Shown: positions 50,423 through 64,000 of the stretch, one piece after another
How positions within the stretch are numbered: the stretch's first letter is position 1
Layout: each line of letters starts with the position of its first letter
Notes under the pieces: generated by a model
Databases searched by the model: none
Seen by the model: the letters and a program-made list of their open reading frames with translations, nothing else
What the model was told of the DNA's origin: nothing
Program-made: the position numbers and the translations under genes
NCBI GenBank assembly: GCA_003402285.1
Contig: QFXG01000001.1
Coordinates: 62,001 to 126,000 of the forward strand
Length of the DNA: 64,000 bases
Direction: 5' to 3'
Origin: Candidatus Nitrotoga sp. SPKER
GTDB taxonomy: Bacteria; Pseudomonadota; Gammaproteobacteria; Burkholderiales; Gallionellaceae

Positions 50423-51388
50423 ATGAAAGCTATCTTCTTGGATTTTGAGCAGCCCATCGCCGAATTGGCAGACAAAATTGAACAACTCCGCTTTGTACAA
50501 AATGATTCAGCTCTGGACATCTCTGATGAAATTAACCGTCTGCAAATAAAAAGCCAGGCGCTAGCCAAGGATATTTACGCAAAGCTTACGCCGTGGCAAA
50601 TCTCGCAAGTGTCACGCCATCCCCAGCGCCCTTACACGCTAGATTACATTCAGCACCTGTTTACTGATTTTGAGGAGCTGCATGGAGATCGTTCCTATGC
50701 CGATGATCCGGCAATTGTCGGCGGACTAGCACGTTTTAATGGCCAAAGTGTAATGGTGATCGGACATCAAAAAGGACGTGACACAAAGGAGAGGCAGTAT
50801 CGCAATTTTGGCATGCCTCGCCCTGAGGGTTACCGCAAGGCGATGCGCTTGATGCGACTGGCGGAAAAATTTGATATTCCTATTATGACTTTTATTGATA
50901 CCCCGGGTGCGTACCCCGGAATTGGAGCCGAAGAACGGGGGCAGTCTGAAGCCATCGGTAAAAATTTGTATGTGATGGCAGAATTACGGGTGCCATTGAT
51001 CTGTACGGTGATCGGAGAGGGCGGTTCTGGTGGCGCGTTAGCGATTGCGATCGGTGACGTGTTGTTAATGCTGCAATACGCCACCTACTCTGTCATCTCG
51101 CCCGAGGGTTGCGCTGCCATCCTTTGGAAAAATGCAGACAAGGCGGCTGATGCAGCTGAAACACTGGGTATCACCGCGACAAGGTTGAAGACGTTGGGGT
51201 TGATCGACAAGATCATTAACGAACCACTAGGTGGTGCTCACCGTGATTATGAAGCAATGATGGTAATCCTGAAAAAAAGTTTACAAGACGCACTCAAACA
51301 GGCGCAATCTTACTCCATAGACAAATTGTTGCAGATCCGTTTCAACCGCGTAATGGGTTATGGTAAGTTTAAGGAAGTCGAGCTTTGA
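50423..51388 (+). CDS. accA: Acetyl-CoA carboxylase carboxyltransferase subunit alpha
   Basis: [49 protein letters not shown] at 50423 preferred over upstream TTG. Confidence 0.97.
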   Translation: MKAIFLDFEQPIAELADKIEQLRFVQNDSALDISDEINRLQIKSQALAKDIYAKLTPWQISQVSRHPQRPYTLDYIQHLFTDFEELHGDRSYADDPAIVGGLARFNGQSVMVIGHQKGRDTKERQYRNFGMPRPEGYRKAMRLMRLAEKFDIPIMTFIDTPGAYPGIGAEERGQSEAIGKNLYVMAELRVPLICTVIGEGGSGGALAIAIGDVLLMLQYATYSVISPEGCAAILWKNADKAADAAETLGITATRLKTLGLIDKIINEPLGGAHRDYEAMMVILKKSLQDALKQAQSYSIDKLLQIRFNRVMGYGKFKEVEL

Positions 51389-52712
51389 TTTAACGGAGCA
51401 CGTCGGTGACTTGCTCTCCCCCTTGCTTCCTGCGAACAGCTCCATCCTGCTCGGATTAAGTGGTGGTGTTGATTCAGTCGTCTTGCTGCACCTGCTAAAG
51501 CGCCTTTCCCTCCGTTGCTCATGGCAGTTAAGCGCATTGCATGTACATCATGGTATCAACCCGCAGGCAGATGCTTGGGCGGTATTCTGTGCTGATTTGT
51601 GCGCGCTTTATGGGATTTCCCTGCAAGTGCAACATATAGATATCGCGCCGTTACGCTCGCTAGGTATTGAAGCAGCAGCGCGAAAACTTCGTCACGCCGC
51701 GCTTGCACAACAGCAAGTGGATTTTGTAGCGCTGGCACATCATCTTGATGACCAGGCTGAAACGTTGCTATTGCAATTGTTACGCGGAGCTGGCGTGCGT
51801 GGCGCAAGCGCCATGCCCGCAATAAAGCATCGTGCTAATGCCCCGTCACTGATACGTCCTCTACTTAGTATTCCTCGTTCCATATTGCTGGAATACGCCC
51901 AGCAGCATAGCCTTCAATGGGTGGAAGATGAAAGCAACGCTGATGACACTTACCCACGCAATTTTTTACGTCATCGCATATTGCCGCTACTAGAACAACG
52001 CTTTCCATCCTATCGTAAAACGTTGTTGCGCAGCGCACAGCATTTTGCCGAGGCAACTGAACTACTGAATGAGTTGGCACAGCAGGATGCGGATGGGGCA
52101 ATATCAGATAATAGTTTGGATATTAAGAAATTGCGGAGGTTAGGCATTGTACGAGGAAAAAATTTATTACGTTATTTCCTTACAGCGCAAGGGGCAGCCA
52201 TTCCGGACAGCACTCGACTACAAGAAATGCTACGCCAGCTCTGCAATGCCCGCCAAGATGCGCAGGTGTGCATCGACTGGCAAGGTTGGCAAATGCGTCG
52301 ATATCGCAATCATGCTTATACTATGCCTACATTGCCGCTACCAGTTGAATTTACAATTATGTGGCATGGTGAGGCAGAAATATTATTGCCTCCACCACAT
52401 GGTGCACTTCATTTTAAAAATGCCATCGGGCAAGGCATCAGTGTGGCAAAGTTACAACTCGGCATCGCCAAAATTCGTTCGCGCCGTGGCGGCGAAAATA
52501 TTCGGGTGGATGCAGCGCGGCCACAGCGAAATTTAAAAAATCTGTTACACGAGCACGAGATACTACCGTGGCAACGCGATTTACTTCCCTTACTTTTTTG
52601 TGATAGTAATTTAGTGTGTGTCCCTGGTGTAGGAATAGCCAACACATATCAGGCTCAGTCGAATGAAGCTGGCGTAGTAGTCATTTGGCGTGCAGATTTG
52701 AATACGAGATAA
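51360..52712 (+). CDS. tilS: tRNA(Ile)-lysidine synthase
   Basis: [20 protein letters not shown]-loop; [25 protein letters not shown]. Confidence 0.95.
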   Translation: MVSLRKSSFDLTEHVGDLLSPLLPANSSILLGLSGGVDSVVLLHLLKRLSLRCSWQLSALHVHHGINPQADAWAVFCADLCALYGISLQVQHIDIAPLRSLGIEAAARKLRHAALAQQQVDFVALAHHLDDQAETLLLQLLRGAGVRGASAMPAIKHRANAPSLIRPLLSIPRSILLEYAQQHSLQWVEDESNADDTYPRNFLRHRILPLLEQRFPSYRKTLLRSAQHFAEATELLNELAQQDADGAISDNSLDIKKLRRLGIVRGKNLLRYFLTAQGAAIPDSTRLQEMLRQLCNARQDAQVCIDWQGWQMRRYRNHAYTMPTLPLPVEFTIMWHGEAEILLPPPHGALHFKNAIGQGISVAKLQLGIAKIRSRRGGENIRVDAARPQRNLKNLLHEHEILPWQRDLLPLLFCDSNLVCVPGVGIANTYQAQSNEAGVVVIWRADLNTR

Positions 52713-52755
52713 ACTTCCGACTAAATTAAAATTACCGCATAGATCATTTTTCGGA

Positions 52756-53088
52756 TTATCTATAACTAATTGTAGGATAACCTTCCCTTATTAATACCTT
52801 AACTTTTCCATAAATTGAAATAACTTTTATAACTTCTTTTTGCTTAATAAAGTCAAAGAGTTCGGTGGTTGTATGTGTCTGTAAATACTGATCGCTGATT
52901 TTAAATTCCTTGGTAATTCCGGAAATTTCCATATAGAAAATGACTTCACTGGCATTAGATTCATGCTTATGCCTGATTTTACATCCAGGAATAATACTTA
53001 ATAGATGTTTACTTATTGCTTCATGCTTTACTTTCATTTCGTTCGTTTGTGGTAATTTCAACCATTTGGTCATCAAATTTGTTAGCAT
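52756..53088 (-). CDS. Hypothetical protein (110 aa)
   Basis: Complete ORF with N-terminal MLTNLMTKWLKLPQTNEMKVKHE; no family recognised. Confidence 0.4.
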   Translation of the reverse strand: MLTNLMTKWLKLPQTNEMKVKHEAISKHLLSIIPGCKIRHKHESNASEVIFYMEISGITKEFKISDQYLQTHTTTELFDFIKQKEVIKVISIYGKVKVLIREGYPTISYR

Positions 53089-53417
53089 TTAATTATGTAC
53101 ATATGTTTTAGCTTAATTGCGGAATATATAGCTGGAGCTATTGATGCTACGCACCAGAATAAGTTCCTTCCGATTTTACTTTTCCAACAAATTAATTACA
53201 TGCTACTAGTTTTCTATATATTAAGCGTTAAATACTTCCTCAACAAAAGAGCCAGTTAAATTTACTTGTAGGGTGAATGACATTTCAAATTGTAAGTTAT
53301 CAGGGTTAATGCGACTAAATTTAGTACTGAGAGGTGAATACTTTTTATAATTTCTTGTAATTAATACGATGGCTTGGTACAGTTCAGCGTCTTTTCAACT
53401 ACACGGAAGTCAACATC

Positions 53418-53714
53418 ATGAATAAATCAGAATTGATTGATGCAGTAGCCAAATCCACTAAGCAAACAAAATCCAGTATAGAAGAAACTTTAAATGCATT
53501 AACGGCTGCGATTCAAACTTCTTTAACAAAAAGTAATAACGTCCAATTAATAGGTTTTGGTACGTTTGCCGTAGAAGCACGTGCTGCAAGAATTGGTCGT
53601 AATCCAGCCACAGGCAAAGAATTAAAGATAGCAGCTAAGAATGTTGTTAAATTCAAAGTCGGTAGTAAATTGAAAGATGCGGTCGCTGGCGCAAAAACCA
53701 AAAAAAAACAATAA
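53418..53714 (+). CDS. HU/IHF-family DNA-binding protein
   Basis: MNKSELIDAVAKSTKQTKSSIEETLNALTAAI...VQLIGFGTFAVEARAARIGRNPATGKELKI. Confidence 0.96.
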   Translation: MNKSELIDAVAKSTKQTKSSIEETLNALTAAIQTSLTKSNNVQLIGFGTFAVEARAARIGRNPATGKELKIAAKNVVKFKVGSKLKDAVAGAKTKKKQ

Positions 53715-53838
53715 GGTATTCTTGAAACGATCAAAATTTGCGCAATTTTTTCTATGTTAATTTCCTACAGATTAATTAAATCAGGCATAGAAAGCAAATT
53801 TATTCTTTATAATTTAAATATTATCAAGGAGTAAGATT

Positions 53839-53952
53839 ATGAGTAAAGGTCAAGAAAGTAAAAAAGAAATCAAAAAAGAACCAACTAAAACTCCGAAAGA
53901 AAAAAAAGCCGCAAAGAAAATAAAAAAAGATGAAAAGATGCGCCAAGGATAA
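53839..53952 (+). CDS. Very Lys-rich small protein (37 aa)
   Basis: AAGGAGTAAGATT RBS then MSKGQESKKEIKKEPTKTPKEKKAAKKIKKDEKMRQG*. Confidence 0.6.
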   Translation: MSKGQESKKEIKKEPTKTPKEKKAAKKIKKDEKMRQG

Positions 53953-54036
53953 ATAAAATAAATAACGGAGTGTTTGGGTAGGCTCGAGGGAAATTGGTTA
54001 GTTTTTTGACATTTTAAAAATCAGCAATTTAACCTT

Positions 54037-54078
54037 AAAAGGGCTGCGTAATAATGAATTACGCAGCCCTTTTTATTA
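54037..54078. terminator. Bidirectional terminator between the Lys-rich ORF and the HDOD gene
   Basis: AAAAGGGCTGCGTAATaatgAATTACGCAGCCCTTTTT. Confidence 0.85.
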
Positions 54079-54127
54079 AGCATGCAGAAGTACATCATTA
54101 ATCCGATTGATGAGCATCATTTAAACT

Positions 54128-55666
54128 TCAAGTGCCGCTGAGCGCAGCCAATATTTGGTTCTTTAATGCCTTAATTAAAGCGATTTCATCGGGTGGCAAG
54201 CCTTCATACGCTGGCAAAACGCGGTCTGCATAAAACAGTCCGATCTGCACTTTTTGCACTACCAGCGGCAACACGATAAAACTGCGCGCGTCGGGCAACA
54301 AGGCACGGTGCCATGCAGGCAAAAGATCGCGTATTTTTTCGGTGCTGGCGTCCGCTATCATAAGATCTGTGTTATTTTCCATGGATAGATGGAACAGATC
54401 CCGTTCTGGAATTATCTGGAATACAAAGAGCGCCTGGCGTGAGGCATGGTCTTCTCCAAGGGCAATGCGGGCACGAAATTGACCTAATTTAGTATCTTTT
54501 AAACATACGGTTGCAAAACGAAAACCCATGCTGTGGTACAACGTTTCCAGTACCAGCAAGATCAGTTCATTGACTTTGCTGCGACCCAACGCCCGCATCT
54601 GTATGACATCCTGCACACCGGCCAACAATAAATCGCGTGCATTGATTGGTTTGCCACTGGGATAAAAACCTTCAGTCTTTGCGTCCGCGTCCATGCTCAT
54701 CATCAATAATGCGTCCGGCATGTTGCTGCCAGCATCGACAACCTTGATGTTCGCCACGTCAAGTTTAAGACTCTCGGTTAACACTCGCATTTCCTCGGTA
54801 ACCGAGACAAACAGCTCGTGCATTTTTTTAGTATCGAGGTTCAAGGCCGCGCCAAAATGGGTCAATAATTTATTGCTGTCCGCTTCCACTTCGTTGTCGT
54901 TGCGCGCAAGCAATTTGGATGCTTCAGCACTAAAAGAAGCGACCTGACGTATCCATTCCTGGCGATTACCCGCCACCCGCTGTTTACTGGCAGGCACAGC
55001 ATTCAGCGCGTGGATGATGGTAGCCGGGATATTCCATTCAGTCAGCACCGCTTCGGCCAGCGCTTCAAAATTGCAACCGAGTACATGGGCGGAGGCTTGA
55101 TCCGGGCTGTGCTTCCCTGTGGCCACAAGTACTTCGATTTGCTTTAGGGAGACTGGTTCATGCGACGCCACCAACAAACGACCCAGATTTTTGAACAAGG
55201 CCGCAATCGATGCTTCTTCTGCGTCCTGGTAGTGGCTACGGCGCGCCAACTCACGGCCGATCAGGCTGGCACGCAAGGATTCTGCAAGCTCTGCACGAAT
55301 ACTCTCGGCATGCTTATGGTTAGACAAGCTATCAACCAGCATCATAGCCAATGCGCTAGTTTTCACGGTATCAAAACCGAGCATAAAAATTGCCCGGGAG
55401 ATAGTTGTTACGGGCGTATTGGCCGCCCGGCGATAAGTCACCGAGTTTGATAGACGCAAAATTTTTTGTGTCAACGCTACATCCGACAATACGTAATACG
55501 CAAGATTATGAGCCGCTTCGTCATCGGACGCAGAAAGCTGCACAACGTGCGACACAGCAGAACCGAGCGCAAACAAGCCGACATCGCTACTCAGTTTTTG
55601 CACAAGCGCATCGCGCGCGTTACGCATTTCGTCACTACAAGACGGTGATTTGATATCGACGGACAT
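54128..55666 (-). CDS. HDOD domain protein with C-terminal GAF-like domain
   Basis: NLAYYVLSDVALTQKILRLSNSVTYRRAANTPVTTISRAIFMLGFDTVKTSALAMML; C-terminal GAF-like sensory domain. Confidence 0.88.
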   Translation of the reverse strand: MSVDIKSPSCSDEMRNARDALVQKLSSDVGLFALGSAVSHVVQLSASDDEAAHNLAYYVLSDVALTQKILRLSNSVTYRRAANTPVTTISRAIFMLGFDTVKTSALAMMLVDSLSNHKHAESIRAELAESLRASLIGRELARRSHYQDAEEASIAALFKNLGRLLVASHEPVSLKQIEVLVATGKHSPDQASAHVLGCNFEALAEAVLTEWNIPATIIHALNAVPASKQRVAGNRQEWIRQVASFSAEASKLLARNDNEVEADSNKLLTHFGAALNLDTKKMHELFVSVTEEMRVLTESLKLDVANIKVVDAGSNMPDALLMMSMDADAKTEGFYPSGKPINARDLLLAGVQDVIQMRALGRSKVNELILLVLETLYHSMGFRFATVCLKDTKLGQFRARIALGEDHASRQALFVFQIIPERDLFHLSMENNTDLMIADASTEKIRDLLPAWHRALLPDARSFIVLPLVVQKVQIGLFYADRVLPAYEGLPPDEIALIKALKNQILAALSGT

Positions 55667-55981
55667 AGTTACATTCCCGGTAAAACATTTTTCGCCTTCA
55701 GCGCGTCTTGCGGTGCTAAAAAACAAAGGAAGGATACAATTATTTTCTTTGCCAACTATCGGCTAAAGTGAATCGATCTTTACGCCTGCAATACCTTAAA
55801 CGACTAGCCAGCTGAAGATGAATGAGTACCTAAAGCTGGCAAACATTAAAAGCTTGCGCTAGCTTGATCTTAAACACATTTGAGTAATATCGTGAATTTG
55901 TAATTTTTAGCACAGACAGGCGTTTGAAAATGCTGTCTAACACCTTAACAAAATGTGTCGCTTGTCCCTCAGCCTGGCAGC

Positions 55982-56602
55982 TTAAAGTGGCGAATTAATA
56001 GAAAGGATTGCTTTCCCTAAATCTGCTTTAACTTGCTCGGGTGTTTGCGTGGCATCAATTACCACGAAGCGATCTGGATGTTTGTTACGTCGCTCCAGGT
56101 AAGCTTGCTGCACCTTCTCGAAAAAACTATCTTTTTCCTGTTCGAAGCGATCCAGCGTTATATTGTTCGAGAGTCTTTGGCGTGCCACCTCAACCGGAAG
56201 GTCAAACAGCAGTGTTAAATCTGGCTGAAAATTTTCATGTACCCAGCATTCCAATTGTTCCAGCTTTGCTACCTTCACTCCCCTGCCTCCTCCCTGATAG
56301 GCAAAACTAGCATCGCTAAATCGGTCAGATACCACCCAGGTTCCTTGTTGCAAAGCTGGCTTGATAACCTGCTCGATATGTTCAAGACGAGCAGCGAACA
56401 TTAACAGCGCTTCCGTTTCTGCGTTCATAGGTTGGTTTAGCAGAATGTCACGCAGGCGTTCACCTAGGGGGGTGCCACCGGGCTCACGCGTTACAAGCAC
56501 CTGTTTACCGCATTTGCGCAAGGCCTCGGCAAACCAGGCCAGATGGGTGCTTTTACCTGCTCCATCTATCCCTTCAAAGGTAATAAATTTTGCTTTATTC
56601 AT
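55982..56602 (-). CDS. tmk: Thymidylate kinase
   Basis: [43 protein letters not shown]. Confidence 0.97.
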   Translation of the reverse strand: MNKAKFITFEGIDGAGKSTHLAWFAEALRKCGKQVLVTREPGGTPLGERLRDILLNQPMNAETEALLMFAARLEHIEQVIKPALQQGTWVVSDRFSDASFAYQGGGRGVKVAKLEQLECWVHENFQPDLTLLFDLPVEVARQRLSNNITLDRFEQEKDSFFEKVQQAYLERRNKHPDRFVVIDATQTPEQVKADLGKAILSINSPL

Positions 56603-56619
56603 GTATTTCCCAAAAATTA

Positions 56620-57504
56620 TTATTTTTCATGGTGTGGTATGCATTTCCCAGACAACAAACTTGCTGAAACAATCAGCGCTGCACCGATAATTTCCCGCAG
56701 TCCCATTTTTTCATCCGCCAATAAATACGAGGATACGGCAGCAAATACCAGTTCAGATAAAAACAGTGTGATAGCCTGATTGGCGGGTAGATAAGTCAGC
56801 CCGTACTGCACGGCAAAACTAATGATGCATACCACTAATCCAATCAGCAAGAGCAGCCACCAGGCATCCAGAGTGATGCTCTGCAATTGCGCTATGACAT
56901 TACCCTGGTACAACAACAATACGGTGGTGAAAAGTATGGTGCCAAACCACACGCTGGCCGCTTTGAAATTCACGCTCAGATGATGCGTGCGACGCACTAA
57001 TACATTCATTAAAGCAAAACTAACTCCTGCTGAAAGACCTATCCATTCCGCCTGGTTTTGCGGCAGCGGCAAACCATGCTGCATATCCCACAACATAACA
57101 AACGCACCACTCAATGACAGTGCGATAATGGCGTAGCCGTAACGATTTAATTTTTCACCAAGCAGCCAACGCGAAAAGAACACCGTCCACAGTGGTGCAA
57201 GATAAAACAGCAGCAGCACACGCATCACTTCGCCGTCCAACGTCGCCAGAACATAACCTAAATTGGTCCAGCCCGCACTCACCATTAACACAGCACCCAA
57301 CCACCCGGCAACTCGTAGCTCGCGCCATATCGGCCCCAGGTACAACAGGCCTAATATCATTGCCATAAAATAACTGAGCAACGTAGATAGCTCGCCGCTT
57401 ACGCCCATATTGTGTAGTGTTCGATAGGGATACCACATCACTCCCCACACCAGCGCGCCACTCAACAGGCCTATCACCGATAAAATTTTTTGTTTTGATG
57501 CCAC
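56620..57504 (-). CDS. DMT/EamA-family transporter
   Basis: Ten hydrophobic segments; C-terminal [49 protein letters not shown]. Confidence 0.9.
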   Translation of the reverse strand: MASKQKILSVIGLLSGALVWGVMWYPYRTLHNMGVSGELSTLLSYFMAMILGLLYLGPIWRELRVAGWLGAVLMVSAGWTNLGYVLATLDGEVMRVLLLFYLAPLWTVFFSRWLLGEKLNRYGYAIIALSLSGAFVMLWDMQHGLPLPQNQAEWIGLSAGVSFALMNVLVRRTHHLSVNFKAASVWFGTILFTTVLLLYQGNVIAQLQSITLDAWWLLLLIGLVVCIISFAVQYGLTYLPANQAITLFLSELVFAAVSSYLLADEKMGLREIIGAALIVSASLLSGKCIPHHEK

Positions 57505-57550
57505 TCACTACGCCTTTATAATTGTGCCTATCCAGCTTAAACAAAAAATT

Positions 57551-58741
57551 ATGAATCCTGATCTTGATCGTTTGCAGCCCTACCCGTTCCAGAAACTCAC
57601 CAATTTATTTAGCTCAGTTACACCCAATCCAGCCTGCCGACCTATCAGCCTGCACATTGGAGAGCCCAAACACGCCACGCCGCGATTCATTAGTGATGCA
57701 TTAAGTGTCAATCTGGCGGGGCTTGCGAATTATCCCACAACCATAGGTAGTGAAGCGTTGCGTGGCAGCATTGTGAGCTGGCTAGTACAGCGTTACGATC
57801 TACCCGCGCTGGATGCAAAATCACAAGTCCTGCCGGTGAACGGCAGTCGTGAAGCGTTGTTTGCTTTCGCCCAGGCGGTGATTAACCGTACGCGAGACCA
57901 CCCTACCGTGATTTGCCCTAATCCGTTCTATCAGATATATGAAGGCGCAACTCTGCTGGCTGGTGCTACTCCGTATTTCCTCAACACCCTGCCGGAAGAT
58001 AACTATGCGTTGAATTTTGATCAATTGCCGCAGGAGATTTGGCAGCGCACGCAGCTTATTTATGTGTGCTCGCCGGGCAACCCGACCGGGCGAGTAATGC
58101 AGCTTGCAGAATGGAAGACACTATTTGATCTGTCTGACCGTTACGGGTTTATCATCGCTGCCGACGAATGTTATTCTGAAATCTATTTCGACACACCGCC
58201 GCTCGGGGCGTTACAAGCAGCGCAGCAATTGGGACGCAGCGATTACCGTAATCTGGTATCTTTTTTCAGCCTGTCCAAGCGTTCTAACGTACCCGGTATA
58301 CGTTCCGGCTTTGTGGCGGGTGATGCAAAAATAATAGAAAAATTCAAGTTGTATCGCACTTACCACGGCTGTGCCATGAACCCGGCAGTGCAAGCCGCCA
58401 GCGCCATTGCCTGGCAGGATGAAGCACATGTCGCCGAAAATCGCCGTTTGTATGCGGAAAAATTCTCACAGGTAATCAGCATCCTTAAACCTGTGCTGCC
58501 GGTGGTGCTGCCGGATGCCAGTTTTTACCTGTGGCTGCGCGTACCCATAGCTGACACCAGTTTCGCGCAATATCTGCATCGAGACTATAATGTCACAGTT
58601 TTGCCCGGCAGTTTCCTGGCACGTGATGCACATGGTGTAAATCCAGGCGAAAATTTTATCCGCATCGCCTTGGTAGCAGAGCTAAACGAAACGATGGAAG
58701 CTGCGCAACGCATCGCTGAATTTACCCGTAAACTTGACTAG
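57551..58741 (+). CDS. dapC: Succinyldiaminopimelate transaminase
   Basis: [50 protein letters not shown]; next to dapD. Confidence 0.94.
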   Translation: MNPDLDRLQPYPFQKLTNLFSSVTPNPACRPISLHIGEPKHATPRFISDALSVNLAGLANYPTTIGSEALRGSIVSWLVQRYDLPALDAKSQVLPVNGSREALFAFAQAVINRTRDHPTVICPNPFYQIYEGATLLAGATPYFLNTLPEDNYALNFDQLPQEIWQRTQLIYVCSPGNPTGRVMQLAEWKTLFDLSDRYGFIIAADECYSEIYFDTPPLGALQAAQQLGRSDYRNLVSFFSLSKRSNVPGIRSGFVAGDAKIIEKFKLYRTYHGCAMNPAVQAASAIAWQDEAHVAENRRLYAEKFSQVISILKPVLPVVLPDASFYLWLRVPIADTSFAQYLHRDYNVTVLPGSFLARDAHGVNPGENFIRIALVAELNETMEAAQRIAEFTRKLD

Positions 58742-58748
58742 GAAAATC

Positions 58749-59570
58749 ATGGAACAACTGCAACAGATCATCGAACCCGCTTTTGAACGCCGTGCCGAAA
58801 TTACACCCCGCAACGTTGATGCAAAACTGAAAGAGGCGGTGGATACTGTTATCGGCCACCTCGATCACGGTACGCTGCGAGTGGCGGAAAAAATAGAGGG
58901 TCAGTGGGTGACCCATCAATGGTTGAAAAAAGCAGTGCTATTGTCTTTCCGCATGGAAGACAATGCTTTCATCAAGGGCGGCTTTACCAATTATTACGAC
59001 AAGGTACCGTCCAAATTTGCCGACTTCAACTCGCGCGATTTTCGTGAAGGCGGCTTCCGCATAGTGCCGCCCGCTGCGGCGCGTAAAGGTTCATTTATAG
59101 CCAAAAACGTGGTTTTGATGCCTTCTTACGTTAATATTGGCGCTTATGTGGATGAAGGTACGATGGTGGACACCTGGGCGACGGTAGGTTCTTGCGCACA
59201 GATTGGGAAGAACGTTCACTTAAGTGGTGGAGTCGGTATTGGCGGTGTTCTGGAACCCGTGCAGGCTAACCCGACCATTATTGAAGACAACTGCTTCATC
59301 GGCGCGCGCTCGGAAATTGTCGAAGGCGTAATTGTGGAAGAAGGCGCGGTGATTTCGATGGGTGTATACATCGGGCAAAGCACCAAAATTTTTGATCGAG
59401 AAACTGGCGAAGTGCATTATGGTCGCGTACCGGCCGGCTCGGTGGTCGTGTCGGGCAACCTGCCCTCCAAGGACGGCAGCTACAGCCTGTATTGCGCCGT
59501 GATCGTAAAAAAAGTGGATGCTAAAACCCGGGCAAAAGTCGGCATCAATGAGCTACTACGCGGGATTTAA
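58749..59570 (+). CDS. dapD: 2,3,4,5-tetrahydropyridine-2,6-dicarboxylate N-succinyltransferase
   Basis: [70 protein letters not shown]. Confidence 0.97.
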   Translation: MEQLQQIIEPAFERRAEITPRNVDAKLKEAVDTVIGHLDHGTLRVAEKIEGQWVTHQWLKKAVLLSFRMEDNAFIKGGFTNYYDKVPSKFADFNSRDFREGGFRIVPPAAARKGSFIAKNVVLMPSYVNIGAYVDEGTMVDTWATVGSCAQIGKNVHLSGGVGIGGVLEPVQANPTIIEDNCFIGARSEIVEGVIVEEGAVISMGVYIGQSTKIFDRETGEVHYGRVPAGSVVVSGNLPSKDGSYSLYCAVIVKKVDAKTRAKVGINELLRGI

Positions 59571-59594
59571 AGCCTGATCTAACCCGGGGAAATT

Positions 59595-60650
59595 ATGATC
59601 ATTACACCTTTCCTACAGTTAGCTGCTGACAAACAGGCTTCTGATCTTTTTTTTTCCGCGGGTGCACCAGCCAATATCAAAATCAATGGTGTGGTGATGC
59701 CTATAAACACATCGAAACTTGATAGCCAAACAATCGAGCGCATTGCCTATGAAATAATGACACCGGAGCAAATCACAGCCTTCGAATCCAGCATGGAAAT
59801 GAATTTTTCCTATCGTGTCTCGAATGCCGGAAATTATCGGGTCAATATTTTCCGCCAACGAGGCAGTATTTCGATCGTCATTCGTTATATTCGGTTTAGT
59901 ATTCTTAATGTCGAGGAGCTGAATCTTCCCCCGATTTTAAACAAACTTATTATGGAAAGGCGTGGCCTCATATTGGTTGCTGGTGCGACGGGTTCGGGCA
60001 AATCCACCACAATGGCAGCCATGATTCAGCATCGCAATCACACTGCCTTTGGTCATATCCTGACTATTGAAGACCCCGTCGAATACCTGTTTCAACACAA
60101 CAAATCCATTGTTAATCAGCGTGAAATCGGTACCGATACGCTTTCCTACGGCAATGCCCTGGAAAATGCCATGCGCGAGACACCCGATGTGCTAATGATT
60201 GGTGAAATACGTGACCGTGAAACGTTTAAACATGCATTGGTCTTTGCTCAAAGCGGCCATCTGTGCCTGTCCACACTGCACGCCAATAATAGCTACCATA
60301 CGTTGAACCGTATCGTAAATCTCTTCCCCCAAGATACACGTCGGGCTGTGCTCGCCGATATGGCAATGAGCTTACGGGCAGTGATTTCACAACGTTTGAT
60401 ACCGAATGTGCAGGGCACATTGGTGCCTGCTGTTGAAGTGTTACTCAACACAACCCTTATCTCAGAAATGATTAAAAATGATGAGCTCGATAAAATTCGT
60501 GATGCGATTGATCAAAGTGTGTCGTCCGGTTCACAAACCTTTGAACAAGCCTTGTACAAGCTATTTAAAAATGGTGAGATCACCAAGGAAAATGCTTTGC
60601 GCAACGCCGATTCAGCCAGCAATCTGGCATCCTTGATTTCTTACTCATAG
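59595..60650 (+). CDS. pilU: PilT/PilU-type twitching motility ATPase
   Basis: LILVAGATGSGKSTTMAAMI, ILTIEDPVEYLFQHNKSIVNQREIGTDT, ETPDVLMIGEIRDRETFKHAL. Confidence 0.92.
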   Translation: MIITPFLQLAADKQASDLFFSAGAPANIKINGVVMPINTSKLDSQTIERIAYEIMTPEQITAFESSMEMNFSYRVSNAGNYRVNIFRQRGSISIVIRYIRFSILNVEELNLPPILNKLIMERRGLILVAGATGSGKSTTMAAMIQHRNHTAFGHILTIEDPVEYLFQHNKSIVNQREIGTDTLSYGNALENAMRETPDVLMIGEIRDRETFKHALVFAQSGHLCLSTLHANNSYHTLNRIVNLFPQDTRRAVLADMAMSLRAVISQRLIPNVQGTLVPAVEVLLNTTLISEMIKNDELDKIRDAIDQSVSSGSQTFEQALYKLFKNGEITKENALRNADSASNLASLISYS

Positions 60651-60732
60651 CCATTCATTAAATTGCAGTCTAATTTTGCAATGTCACACTGATCGAAATA
60701 AAAATTTTAAATATATTAATTAATTCAAAAAG

Positions 60733-63135
<2,403 letters not shown>

Positions 63136-63185
63136 AGCAAGCCAACGCTCTCCTATTGCCACTAACGTCATAGTGGTTGAGATTT

Positions 63186-64000
63186 TCAGGCAAGCACTTT
63201 GGGGATTGGGAATACTACATTTTCGCTAATGCCATCCAATTCACGCACACTTTTTGCACCTAGTTCTTGTAATCGTGCAATTACGTCTTGCACTAAAATT
63301 TCCGGGGCGGAAGCGCCGGCTGAAATACCGATATGCAATTTTCCTGAGAGCCATTCTGCTTGCAATTCACCCGCATTATCAACCAGGTAGGCGGGAACGT
63401 TCATGTTATGCGCGACTTCGCGCAAGCGGTTTGAATTAGAACTACTGGGCGACCCGACCACGATTACTACGTCGCACTGGCTGGCCAGATGCTTGACTGA
63501 ATCCTGACGGTTCTGCGTTGCATAGCAAATGTCATTTTTACTGGGGCCGATAATGCCCGGGAAACGCGTCTTGAGCACCGAGATAATGGCAGCGGTATCA
63601 TCCACGGACAGGGTAGTCTGGGTGACAAAGGCGACATTGGTTGGGTCTTTCACGTCAAGCAATTGCGCGTCTGCGGGTGATTCCACCAGATACATGCTAC
63701 CGTCGCCCTGCCCCATCGTGCCTTCCACTTCGGGATGACCAGCGTGGCCTATCATAATAATTTCTTTGCCCCGCTCGCGCAGGCGCGCAACTTCGATATG
63801 CACTTTGGTTACCAGCGGGCATGTTGCGTCAAATATCGTGAAACCACGTGCCTGCGCTTCGCTTCGTATTGCTTGCGATACACCATGTGCGCTGAAAATG
63901 AGAATGCTACCCGCCGGTACATCGGCTAAATCATCAATGAACACTGCACCTTTTTTGCGCAAGTTAGCCACCACAAACTCGTTGTGTACCACTTCGTGAC
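63186..64000 (-). CDS. ispH: 4-hydroxy-3-methylbut-2-enyl diphosphate reductase (5' end beyond window)
   Basis: [58 protein letters not shown]; frame open to the window end. Confidence 0.96.
   Translation of the reverse strand, partial: HEVVHNEFVVANLRKKGAVFIDDLADVPAGSILIFSAHGVSQAIRSEAQARGFTIFDATCPLVTKVHIEVARLRERGKEIIMIGHAGHPEVEGTMGQGDGSMYLVESPADAQLLDVKDPTNVAFVTQTTLSVDDTAAIISVLKTRFPGIIGPSKNDICYATQNRQDSVKHLASQCDVVIVVGSPSSSNSNRLREVAHNMNVPAYLVDNAGELQAEWLSGKLHIGISAGASAPEILVQDVIARLQELGAKSVRELDGISENVVFPIPKVLA

Noticed and set aside
43900-50430. tRNA gene as the integrase target
   Set aside because: No cloverleaf-like sequence recognised at either end; the candidate att cores are intergenic

Overview
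The window looks like a betaproteobacterial chromosome, most likely Nitrosomonadales/Gallionellaceae-like; this is inferred from gene content and order only. Conserved core blocks are: zwf-glk-gnd; ffs-(pagL-like)-dnaX-ybaB-recR-rluB; mobA; dnaB; rpsF-priB-rpsR-rplI; nagZ, acpS-pdxJ-recO-era-rnc-DUF4845-lepB-lepA; ubiK-comM; ispB; accA-tilS; tmk; dapC-dapD-pilU-like-arsC-like-dapE-prmB; ispH. Accessory regions between them are: (i) a three-gene kinase / LicC-like nucleotidyltransferase / alkaline-phosphatase-superfamily cassette at 5.6-8.9 kb; (ii) an AT-rich decayed island at 14.3-18.6 kb, bounded by two oppositely oriented remnants of one HUH rolling-circle Rep family, which carries a DUF2726 gene whose 5' end appears to need a -1 frameshift at A_AAA_AAC, a HEPN-like protein and an IS630 relic; (iii) a LuxR/LuxI quorum-sensing locus with a near-perfect lux box, a receiver-like ORF overlapping luxI by ATGA, and a neighbouring PAS-GGDEF-EAL protein whose 3' end is followed by 14 copies of an 8-bp repeat; (iv) an IS5 relic next to a ~6.4-kb P4-like integrated satellite at 43.96-50.39 kb, with an integrase, AlpA, an ash-like/immunity-RNA-like region, candidate att cores, paired GTAAGAAC boxes and several iteron families, inserted just upstream of accA. 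All calls come from reading the sequence and translations; no database search or folding program was run.
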